From Chamaea fasciata (taxonomy: Eukaryota > Chordata > Aves > Passeriformes > Sylviidae), in assembly GCA_029207755.1 (NCBI GenBank), contig JARCOQ010000002.1, forward strand, positions 12,167,156 through 12,231,155: DNA of 64,000 nt. Reading direction: 5' to 3'. Positions within the stretch are counted from its first letter, which is position 1, and each line of letters starts with the position of its first letter. Position numbers and translations under genes: made by a program. Shown piece by piece: positions 1 to 10,821 of the stretch. A model generated the notes under the pieces. The model searched no databases. It saw only the letters and a list, made by a program, of their open reading frames with translations, and was not told where the DNA came from.

Positions 1-218
1 GGTCAATGCATAGTTATCATTTTGTGGCCTAAGAAAATAATTAATCATAGTAATTATATATTTCTAGAGCAGAAGACTGTACTCTGTTTCATAAATGTGT
101 TGAAATTAGATGACTTCAAGCATTTCTGTAATATTTTGAGGAGCTTTTCAAGTGTTAAGTTAAGCAGGAATCAGATGATGCAGTTTTCTCTAAAGATCAT
201 GAAGTTTTTCTGGACAAA

Positions 219-305
219 AAATCATGGAATGCTTTGGGCTGGAAGGGACCTTAATGACCATCTAGCTCCAGTCTCCTGCTGTGGACAGGGACACCACTAT
301 GTTCT
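219..305 (-). mobile_element. CR1 LINE 3'-end fragment, antisense
   Basis: Read on the minus strand this is the end of a CR1 retrotransposon tail: the stretch around GGACCTTAATGACC and the GTGGACAGGGACACC block correspond to the conserved CR1 3' untranslated region, and AATCATGGAATG stands where the terminal ATTCTATG-type repeats normally sit. Only about 85 bases remain, so it is a heavily 5'-truncated, non-coding copy. Family membership is from memory of CR1 tails. Confidence 0.8.
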
Positions 306-2421
306 GAAAGAAAGCATGCAGTGCAATCAACTCTCTTCCACCATAGCCCTACAAACAGGAGAGATGTCTCTTGGTGCTAATTATATATGAGCAGATAACT
401 GCCGTTAGCATCAACAGGATCATTTTTCTGATATAAACCAGAGAACATGCTATATGTAGTTAAGTCTGCTCAGAGCAGTTCAGATCAGTCTGAAAGGAAT
501 AGGTGCAACACACAGTGTGAACTTTCCATACCTGTGAGGTGATGTAACGATGGGTTTTTTTGAGGCCCTTCTCTCTGTCCTCTAACCTGATGGCCTAGTG
601 TATCTGTGGGAATAAATAAAAGTGATTTTTCTCAAGATGTTTATCTGTGAAGCCTTCATTTCATTAATCTGAAATGCTTTTAGGGAAGATTTTTGACTTA
701 TTTGGAACAATTTGTTAGCCTAGAAGTGTTATTTAATCACAAGCAAACTGGATGCTAAAAGCCTGACTAGTAATTTGAAGTTTTCCATCCTGATTGTCAT
801 GTCCAATACAAAGCACTATTAGCAGTTTCAACAGTACTAAGTTATCATTAAAGCTCTGAGAGGTTGTTACAATGTTTTTTAGAGCTTTTTTATTGTAGGG
901 AACCATATGAATACCAGTGATAGGAGTTCAGCATCACATAGTGACAAGTTAAATGTGGCATTCTTATAGGAGAGCAGAAATTATACTGTCCTGGTACATA
1001 ACTACAAGTATGCACAACATAAATTTGTAAATGATCAAAGGAAAAAAATCAAATAAAAATTAACCATTAGTAGTTGCTAAATTGCAAAAATTCCATTAAA
1101 CTAGATTTTCTAATTAATCAAACAGCCAAAATAAACCCAATAAAAATTCTTTAAAAATCTTGATGACACTATCTACATTTTTCCTGAGTTTTCTCAGTCA
1201 TAAATTATGTTGACTGGTTCCATGGTCATTGTAACATGACTCTTGTTCTTTTTGTGAACCCTGAGATAACATGGTTTATTACATTAAGATATCTATGAAT
1301 TAGTCATTGTTTGTTTGGTTTTTTTAGGTACAGGAAAGAAAGGAGATGTTTTGCCTTGTTTTTCCTGAATAAAAAGTTCTTTACAAGCAAAAAAGAAAAA
1401 AAAATTACAATTTTATTTCCTCTTATACATTGGTAGAAGGAGAAAAAAAAAGCCCTTAAAGCTTTTGATTCATTTTTTCCTCAACATTCTGACAAATGAG
1501 GAAAAGAATACAGGAGTCTGCATATGCCTTTGGATTTGAATACCTCAGTAAGAGTTTGCCATTAAAGCTAGGACAAAAAAATTGGAGCTTCATACGAGTT
1601 TCATTGAGTTCATTAGCTATGGAGGATGATCAAGCATGGTAAGTTATTTCTTCTCATTAAACTGGCATAACAATTCTGGATGGTGTCATCCCCATCCAAC
1701 GCACACCATTCTATGATTTTATGGAACAGCAAACCCTCAGTAGAAAAGAGGCTAATTCTTAGCTCTCAGCACAGAACACTTTCCCCCTCTTCTCTGTGCA
1801 TGCTTAACTGAATAGCTGAGTTGAAACATGAAGTTTTTGGCTCTTGGCATCATATTGAACATTGCAGAACTCAGCTAGCAGTGAAATTACAATTCATTTA
1901 GAAGCCCTTTTTATTCTAGTCCAACTGACTGTCTCCACTATATGGTTTATGTTTGGTTTTGGTGCTCATGGAAAGAAAGCCTCCTTTCCTACACTATTTT
2001 CATAAATATATGGATTGGCCAAGCTGGTACTTTTCTGATTGACCAGAACAAAGCTGAATAGTTTGCATATTCTCCTCCCATTGTCTCTACAACAAGACGT
2101 TGCCATGCTTCACTAGAAATTTTGGCATCACAAAGAACCCCTTTGAGAAACTCTGCAAGAGCATCCCAGGAGACATTTCAACTATTTTTCAGTTATATGC
2201 TCAACAAATAATTCTTCAGCAGAATTTCGTTTAACAATTTGAGACTGAATATCAGTTTTGCCTAGTTAAAATAATGCTTTGGACAAAGACACTTCCTTAT
2301 TATGAGTTTGCCATCACATCAGATACCTGAACAAATATACATTTCTTATTATGATCCTAGATATCTATGAACTTTATGCTATGTGTACATATGTTTTCAA
2401 AATATGTATTTCAGGTTTCAT
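306..2421. other. Unique AT-rich non-coding stretch
   Basis: I see no convincing exon, RNA gene or mobile element here. The open frames are short and start at arbitrary ATGs. Short A-runs and T-runs occur around 1390-1450. The stretch reads as intergenic or intronic background. Confidence 0.6.
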
Positions 2422-2462
2422 CCCCCCCCCCCCCCCCAAAAAAAAAAAAAAAAAAAAAAAAA
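2422..2462. repeat. Compound homopolymer: C16 followed by A25
   Basis: Sixteen C (2422-2437) run directly into twenty-five A (2438-2462). The sharp C-to-A switch is unusual. It may be a slippage product of an A-rich insertion tail, but no retroelement body is recognisable beside it. The exact length is prone to sequencing and polymerase error. Confidence 0.95.
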
Positions 2463-2655
2463 GGCAAAGTAAGGCTTCCTTGGTCTTCAGTGCTTACAAC
2501 TTCAGTCTCTTACATGATGTCCTAAATATTCTCTGGGCAATGTGATTTGAGTTCTGGTTTAAAAAAAAAAAAAATACTATATTTTGTACCATATTTTCAC
2601 AACTAATTTTATAGTTGGAAATTACTTTCTGATACAGCTTTTAAAATTTTGTTTA

Positions 2656-3044
2656 ATTTACTGTGGAGAGACAGCTGGGCAATGGAACAGGGAGCGTTGT
2701 GGAGAGAGATGATGGGTGCTCCAGACATTCTGGATCCTGTGGGGCAAAAAACATGGGAAGTTCAAACAGTGAGGAAGTTCAAATAAGTGAGGAAGTGAAA
2801 AGGAATCTGGCACTTTGTTTTAAGGAAATCATGTATGACTGCACTTGCAATCCTGTGGTTAAGCAATATTGCTAAGAAACATTAATAACGTGATTATTGC
2901 CTAGCAATGGAAAATGTTGCTCAAAGCTGTAAGAGAATATAAACCCAGCTTTGGAGTGACTAGCTGACTTCACACCTTCACAATAAACAATTTCTTGCAT
3001 TCAACCTCAGTGGAGCCCCATCTCTTCAAACACTGACAATTTAC
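2656..3044 (+). mobile_element. Solo LTR, class II (ERVK-like), with 6-base target duplication
   Basis: The LTR body is 2662-3038 (377 bases). It begins TGTGGAGAGACAG and ends CACTGACA, so it has the canonical TG...CA termini. ATTTAC occurs immediately before it (2656-2661) and immediately after it (3039-3044), a perfect 6-base target-site duplication, which is the size made by class II (ERVK/alpharetrovirus-like) integrases. A TATAAA at 2938 and an AATAAA at 2982 set the plus orientation and a short R region. No internal proviral sequence follows, so this is a solo LTR left by LTR-LTR recombination. A 70-codon open frame inside it has no recognised meaning. Confidence 0.85.
2938..2943 (+). 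promoter_or_regulatory. TATA box of the solo LTR
   Basis: TATAAA lies 276 bases into the LTR and 39 bases upstream of its AATAAA polyadenylation signal (2982-2987), the expected U3/R arrangement of a compact retroviral LTR. Whether it is still active is unknown. Confidence 0.65.
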
Positions 3045-5794
3045 ATGTTTGAATATCCCAGTATGATTTAACACAACTTTCATTTGAAACCGTTATATTT
3101 GAAAATCTGGTTTATGATTACATACCTTTATTTGTCAAGCCTTTGGTGAATTTCCCACATTCATATAAGTAGGACAACATCTATATTTTTTGTTCATAAT
3201 AAAGCTGAAGGGTTTTTGTTGGTGGGATTTTTTTTTTTTTTGTGGTTTTGTTTTGTTTTGTTTTTCCTCTTTATTTCAGCTGTTTTGGTCCACTACGCAG
3301 TATCACAGTATTTCTCAAGAGGTGTGTAGTAATAACAGGTGTTTTTAAGGTACATGAATGGTCATCACTTTAACTTTTTCTCTTTGCTTTCATCTCAAAA
3401 TAGAAGTTTTCCTTTCAGTCCACACTGCACCTCTGTAAAACTATAATGAACAGCCTATTGTGAGCAATATTTTATCACATTCACTTTTCGTCAGGGTCAT
3501 TTACACAGCTGTGTTAATGCATCAAAGGAAAAATGCTTCAGAGGTTATATATGTGAATTCCAGTTCTGGGTTTATTGCATTTAGGTGATGTCCAAGTGTT
3601 TAAAATTCACAGAACTATAATATCTCATCCCTCCCTATCCCTACGGAAAGAAAGGGAAGCTTGGAGGGAAAAAATTATCTTTTAAAATATTTTTAGTTCT
3701 CTGAGAGAAGGAAATTGCTTGCAGTTTCCCTTGAATGTGGAAAAAATTGCTCACCATCTTCATCTGTTCATAAATAATGAAGTAATAGCTAATTTGAGAA
3801 GAATTTTTTACAACTTGCCTTCAAGGAACTGAAGGTAAGAACTTGTGTAGACTCCTACCATTACAACATTTCACTTTCACAAATGCACATGATTTTAAAC
3901 ATCCAGCTTTTAAAAGCCAGTGAGAATTTATGACCTATCTGCCGAGCTGCCATGAACAACTAAATAGTTTCTGTTAGGCCTGTTCAGCTCTTAGATAGAA
4001 CTCATTAAAATACTTTTATGGCTATTTAAATTGAATGTTTTGCCTCAGTTGGGATAAGCTAACTGTACATACATATCATTGGAAGCTCTGTCACCAGGAA
4101 ATAGCTTTGGGCTGCTGCATCTTGATTATTTTACATTATGTTCCCATATTCTTATATTACTGCTACTCTATTTTTTTCTGTCCTTTTTTTTCATATCCAA
4201 TAAAAGTATTGCTTTCAAATTATTTCTAGTACTAAGACATAGTATTTCACCAAAACAATAAGACATGCATATTGATGCTTTTTTACCTGTGTCATAAATT
4301 TTTGTAATTGCTAAGAGTCACATTAAGCAACAGCAGTATAAGTCATGGTCAAATCTATGTGATAAATAAAATAGTTTCAATTTTAACTGCTGTAATAGTA
4401 AATTGACTAGTCGAAACAGACATTCAAAAAAAAAAAGTTTAAACAGTGCATAAAAATCACATTCTTAAGAAGATGAAATAGACATTTCACCTCACTTCTA
4501 TGCAGCACTAAAATTTTCCACCACCACCTTTAGATTAAAACCAAAGTCGTGATTCTGGCCTTTCCTTGCACTGAACTGCAAGTTTCTGCTCTCCATCTGT
4601 GGTAGCTGTGGTAGCTTTCTAGGGATGGTTTGATAGGGTTTTTTGTTCTTATTTTGTTTTAGTTGGTTGGTTTTTGTTTGTTTATTCTTTTTTCAGGTGG
4701 ATTAGAAAAGTCATCCAGCTAAAAATTACCCAACTCCCCAAGTGACACCAATTAGCACTAGTGGTGGCACAAGGAAAGAAAGGAAAGCAATTAAAATACA
4801 GACATAATATATGGGGTACCAAAATATTCCCCTGGGTGACATTCCATATTTAGGCTTGCTGAAAGGGACCATTAATTTACAGTCTGAATTATCCTCCAAT
4901 TGCTGTAGACACAACCCCTTAAATTTTATATGCATTTTTTCAACAACAAAAAAACATGTTATTCCATGCTTTGTCTTGGGATGAACCACAGGATTTCATA
5001 CAATGTTATTCTATGACTCTCAATCTTTTCATAATCAGGAGTTATTTAGCAAAAACAGTTTTTTGAGCCCATCAGTCCACTGCTGTGAAATCCAAAACCT
5101 GATGGGGCCTCCTAATTTCAGAGTCTATTAGCGTCTCTTCAGTAAAGGGCTGCAAAAGTGGAATGGGTACCAAATTCTCTTTTTCAATTTTTACATGGAG
5201 CTGGCAACAGTTAACAGGATGTAAAATGTTCTACCTTCCTCAGTGCAGTGAGCAATTGCCTCAAATAAAAAACAAGTTGTCACTGTGTTCAAATAAGTGT
5301 TATTTCTGTTTTTCAGCAAGTGAAGAACATAAGGCTGGCAGCATGAGTAAATGAAAGAGTCAGTTTTCCCTGGGACTTGCCTCCCTTCAGTTCCTGTCAG
5401 CCAAAACCCAGTTATTTGCAGAGGAAGGAAAAGAGCACAAGTATGAACAGGTCCTGAGGTAAACAGGGCTTTGGCAGAAATAAGAAGAACTTTCCAAAGC
5501 CATTCAGGAATCTTTAAGGAAGTGTGTTCATGCTGAATTAATTATGTTTTTATTGCTTATAAAAAGATTGTGGAAAAACACATTGTCCTCGCTGTAAGAA
5601 AGGAGATATTGTCAATTTGCATTAATCTTGCTTAATAACACAGCTGAAAGGAGGCAATGCAGGAATCTGTCACTGTCATCCTTGTACAACATTCCCTATT
5701 TTTTGGTATATTCTAGTTAAAAAGTGAATGCATTCTAAGACATGAGAGCAGGCAGAGAAAACAAACCACATTCTGGGCAGGGCAGGGAGGGGGT
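3045..5794. other. Unique non-coding stretch with small simple repeats
   Basis: No gene is supported. It contains a T-run followed by TTTTG repeats at about 3229-3265 and a short A-run near 4428. The open frames are under 90 codons and lack protein-like composition or splice context. Confidence 0.55.
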
Positions 5795-5976
5795 TCTGCC
5801 CCTCTGCCCCACTCTGCTGAGACTCCACCTGCAGGGCTGCATCCAGCTCTGGGCTCCCAGCGCAGCAAGGACAGGGACCTACTGGAGCCAGGCCAGAGGA
5901 GAAGATCAGAAGGATGAAGCAGCTCTGCTGTGAGGAAAGGCTGAGAGAATTGGGACTGCTCAGCCTGGGAAAGAGT
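5795..5976 (+). mobile_element. CR1 LINE fragment, sense, both ends missing
   Basis: This matches the region of CR1 that precedes the 3' untranslated tail: 'CAGCAAGGACAGGGACCT', then 'GGAGCCAGGCCAGAGGAG', then 'AGCAGCTCTGCTGTGAGG' and 'CAGCCTGGGAAAGAG'. The same blocks occur in the same order in the longer CR1 copy at 22728-23240, which confirms the identity within this window. It stops before the terminal repeats, so both ends are lost. The 63-codon frame across it (5742-5933) is a by-product. Confidence 0.88.
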
Positions 5977-8900
5977 AGTTTAAACCTTTCTCCTCCCTTT
6001 GCAAGACATTGTACTTCAATACAAGTCTTACTCGATCATTCCTAGAAGGTGCAGGTATAGCATTGTCCCTATTGTAAAAATAAGATCAGAGATATTTACA
6101 GATGAAAGAAGACCCATGAAATTATATCAGGTCATTTAGTGGTTATATTTTAGAGAAACTGAATCTAACACGGAGTAAAAAAGAGATTTGAACTGTTTTT
6201 TGACAAGATATGAAAAATAGCTTAGAAATTTAATAAAATTACATAAAAGAATGAAGCCTCACTCATCTCACAAGTATTTAAAACACAATAGAGCATATGA
6301 TTTCCAGGAGAGAGTGCACAAAATGTCACTAAATTATTTGTACTTGAACATTTTATTTTTTTTTAAATCTCTTCAACTTCTTATGTGCTTTTTAACACTC
6401 CTCCAAACATTTTATTATTGCTATCTTCTAGTGCTCAGGTGTGTGGAACTTAATTTAATATCCCATTTGTGTTTGTACTAAGGACAAAGAGAAATAGACT
6501 ATTTGTTTGGGGTTTTTTCTGCTTGGCATGATCTGCACAGGTCATAGTTGTTCTGGGGTTTTATAAGCTATACCACATTGTAAAAACAACCAATTTGTGC
6601 TCTGATATCTTTCTCCAAACTGATTTAACTGTATTTCTTCTAGTATTTTATGACTTTCTTTATTTTCTGTCTCTATTCCCAGATTTGTTTTATGCACTTT
6701 TTTACACTGCTTGCAGATTACTCAACATAGAGTCCAACAATTTTAGACTTGTTTGAAAGCATTACTAACATTATTTTCACCACCAGATTACTGAAAAAAA
6801 CAGACAAAAAGGCAAAAGAAAACACCACTTCTTCCATATTTCCCGGGTTCTTTTCATTTCTGCATGGTATCATTTACCATCATCTACTTTTTGGCAGAAT
6901 AGCACTTTCCCTCCATGCAGGCAAGGATTAGTATATATTTACTCCGTCCTACAGTGCCTCCCATCTCTCCTTAGTGCTTAACAGCTATTCATTTGCCCAA
7001 GGACTTTTCTCACATATTAAGGCCCTTTTTGCCACAAGTCTCCTGTAAGTGTGATACGTGCTTTCTGCCTAAAAGGCTCCTGAATCCTTAGGAATCTGCA
7101 TAATTGTTTGGAAAGGGATTGCTGGCTGGCACCCTTGCCAGGCTAGTTCATTGCCTAAATACATCAAGATAAACTTCCTGCATTTGCCTATTAGTGGCAT
7201 GTCTCTTATTTAGATTCACAAAAAGCTGCATGTGCTATCTCAACTTGCAGAAACAGAATTAACATTCTGCCCAAAAGGGGATGAAATTATCTCCTGGGAG
7301 GAAAAGTAGAGCATAAACAGGCAGATAAATCTCAGGAGCTTTGGGGAGATGAGGACTCTAAAAAGCAGTATTGCAGCCAGAGTCAGGGGTAAATTCATGT
7401 CATAAACATGCTGAGGGGGAGCTGATAATGTCAGGGGCATCAACTCTCACCCATCTGGGGCAATGGAGGGCAACACCCTAAGGAAAAATCTGACATCAAC
7501 AGCGGAGAACTATTTCATGGCTGCTGATGAAAGTCCTCAGTCAGTGAAATCCTCCCAGAGGGGTTTTAGCCCACACTTTACAAAACAGTGATGAACATAT
7601 CTGGGAGTTAATCGCTGTGCTACAGACTAACAAAGCCAGAGCTTCTGCCTCTTGTGTTTCTTTCTGCTCAGCAGCACCAACAAAAGTTGTCTAATTAAAG
7701 GGTTTATTAAAAACTAATACAAAAATCTCTTCCTTCTACCATAAACTATTTCAATCGATAAAGAAATGGATACAAGGAGCTACAAGCTCTGATGTCTTTT
7801 CTGATAGAAAGAAACACAAAAAAGGAACAAACACAATGTTATGTCTCTTTGTTAAATTTGTTAAAACAAGTACATGGTCCACCACCTGCCTTTCTTAAAT
7901 TTTTCAGGTTTTCTCAGCGTAATTCTTCAAAGGCAAACTCTTTAAAAATCCTTGTTTTTAGTATCTTGGGAAATTCCAATAGTATTTCTATATGGCAAGT
8001 TCTATATTTTGTATACACCACATTCATATTTTCTGATTCTTACAATTTAGACTTTGCTACTGTAATTTTCTTTAAATACAGTATTCTCTATAAATGTGTA
8101 TTCCCCCTCCTACTGTAAGACAATCTTTCTATAATTCTTGCTGTATTTAATCCTCTGTTTTTTCTTGGTCACTTAAAGAATATAAGATAGTGTGAAGTGT
8201 TGTATAAAACCACTTCAGAGAAAAACAAACAAACAAACAAAGAAACCAAAAAACCACAACAACAAAATAGCTATATTCTGAGCACTTTTATGCATATATA
8301 ATAATGTTGTAGGCTTATTATATGATGCGACTTGTAAAAGTCTCTGCAAAATAATCCTAGTCATGGCCAAACAGATTTAAACTGAGAACTGAAATCTGCA
8401 AATGTCAACTTACTTCTGAATAAATTTACCTGGTTTAAAAAATATAATCAAATTTCAAGCTACACAGTTAATAACACCATATCTGAAAGCCTTCTACTAA
8501 GTGACTCAAGACCAGAGAAAAATATCATCCTATAAAATCTAATCTAGTTTATTGTTTTAATTAACAGGAGCTCCACAACTCTTTAAACATATTTAAAAGA
8601 CAATATGAGAGAATGAAAATGAAAGCATTATTTGTATTGAAGCAGATAGAAAAACCTTCTGTTTTTCTCATAAGCTGATATAGCGTGAGGAATAAAAGAA
8701 TGCACTGCCAAGAAATATATTTTTGAACTTTATTACCCATCTTCCAGAACTCAAAGTTTAAAACTGTGCAGATTGATAAGCATACAGGCAGGTTTCCACC
8801 TTAGGTAGCTTGTCTTAGAGTACCACAGAAAATTCTACAACATCTAAAGAAATTAACACAGTCCCTTCTTTCCTCTTCCTGATTTTACTGCTAGCGTGTG

Positions 8901-10132
8901 AGGAATTGAGACCATTTCAAATGCTTTTCACAATGATTTTTTTTTAAGTAAAAATGGCACACTTTTCATAAGAAAGGCAAACTTAAGATAGCCTGTAAAA
9001 TATCATGGAAGCTACTCCCACTGCAGCCCTGACTTTGAGGGCTTTGATGGATTGAGAGGGAAGAATGAGGATAAACTAAAGAATTGTGCAAGGCTGAAGG
9101 AGACCATAACTTCTCCCTTCAGAAGGAGAGTGCCAAGGTGAGAGCACAGCATGGGGTCTGTATCCCTACCTAAACCCTGAGTCATAAGATTAAAAGACTA
9201 AACAAGACTAAACTGCCTGATTTGGTCTCAGGTGAATCTGAACTGCAATCTGGACTCTCTGGGTGAACCAGAGTGCACCTCTGGAATAAGGTTCTCAACT
9301 TTCAATGGCTACTGAACATCAGCTCACATTGCAGAGCAGCCTCCTAAGTGTGTCAACAGGATCCTTTTGGGATGAAAACCAGAGGAGAGATGAACTTTGG
9401 GAGCTTGCTAAGTGCACTCATGCCACAGAGGTCTGCTGAAGTCAAAACTGCAAAACTCAGCACCTTAAGAACACTGTTCCTAGAGGCCTGAGTACTAGCC
9501 AATATATACATATCGTTTTGCCCAAAGCTTGATATTTACTGTTACAAATGGGAAAGTTCATAAAAATCAGTGTTTACAAGAGACTGGGCTCTTTCCAGAA
9601 CATGAAAATTCTTTGGTATCACAGAAATATATGACCTTTTATTTCTATAATTTAAAAAAAAAAAAAAACCACAACACCACCACAGTTATTTCTCTACATA
9701 ATTTTCCCCTTCTACAGGCAGAAGCAATAAAATGTAATAAAGCAGTATTATTGGTCTGTTGGTTCAAATCATAGAAAACCCAGTTATCTGAAATATAACA
9801 CCCTTAACATATATTGATAGGTATAATTGAGAAAGAAATTTAAACCCTGGAGATCACATTTTACAGCTACTGTTCTAACTGCTTCATTTACCCTCAGATC
9901 CATCACAACTCAAGGCACAGAACTGACCCATTATAAACTTTTTCCTATTGCTGTTCTTATGCTCTGGGGAAAGAAAGATGTTTTGCTTAAGTCAACTGTA
10001 GAACTTCAGTGTGGAGTAAATTATTTTAACTATGTTAGTGTTTGGAAAAAGACACAAATTTCACATAATTGTCTTCTTTTATTTCTACATAAAACATAAT
10101 TTATAAGTGAAAATTAAAGGAATTACATTTAC
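5977..10132. other. Unique AT-rich stretch, no gene seen
   Basis: There is no supported coding exon or mobile element. A CAAA/AACA-rich run lies at 8222-8250 and an A-run at 9652-9668. The part at roughly 7000-7720 has more balanced composition than its surroundings and could be conserved non-coding sequence, but that cannot be judged from one genome. Confidence 0.55.
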
Positions 10133-10666
10133 TTAGCTGTAGCGGTTTGAAAGCAAAACAAATGAGAGGCTCCAAGTCAGAGATACAATTTAATAGATAA
10201 AAAAAAAAAAAAAAGAAAGTAAAATAAAATAGATGCAATAATACAAAAGACCACTGACAGAGTCAGAATACAACCTGAGCAGAGTGATGGAAGCAGTCCA
10301 GATGAGGTGGTCTTCCTGAAGCAGTGATCCTGTAGAAAGGTCTGGTAGCTCGGGTCCTCTGGGAATCCAGTGGGTAAGCACCCCTCTTGTGTTCAGAGTC
10401 TCAGCTTATATCCAGGCTGGAATGCTTGGTTCCTCCCTCTGGGCGGAGCATCTCACAATGGGATGGTGAGTCATGTGATAAGGCCTGATTGGCCCATTAA
10501 CAGGAGGTAGTCCAGGAGGGGGTTATCTGTGAGCTGTGTAGCAAAGGTGCTGATGGCCCATTAACAGAAGATAAGCCAGAGTGGAGGAGGCAGGGAGCAC
10601 TGCCTCACCTGGTTTCAACAGTTCATGAAGATGGTGATAGAATATACTTCAACCCAGGACATTAGC
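10133..10666 (-). mobile_element. Solo LTR (ERVL-like), minus orientation, with 5-base target duplication
   Basis: The LTR body is 10138-10661 (524 bases), with TG...CA ends. TTAGC is present directly outside both ends (10133-10137 and 10662-10666), a perfect 5-base target duplication typical of ERVL-class elements. Orientation is minus: on that strand a TATA box (plus-strand GCTTATATCC, 10404-10413) precedes the T-rich segment. The GGAGCATCTCACAATGGGAT segment near 10445 is shared with the LTR at 11897-12638, so the two are related. No internal region follows, so it is a solo LTR. The A-run at 10200-10214 lies inside it. Confidence 0.85.
10404..10413 (-). promoter_or_regulatory. TATA box of the LTR at 10138-10661
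   Basis: On the minus strand this reads GGATATAAGC, 249 bases into the LTR, in the expected U3 position. It is the main reason for assigning this LTR to the minus orientation. Confidence 0.55.
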
Positions 10667-10821
10667 TTAAAGAGGTGACACCTAGGGAGAAACATAACTG
10701 CATAAATAGCTAAAGGGCAATAATAGCAGAGAAACAAAGAGCAAGTCACTGAACATTAGTCATAAAACAAAGAGTAATGGGTTGAGTTAGAAGGATAAAT
10801 TTACCCTGGTTATTACAAGAA

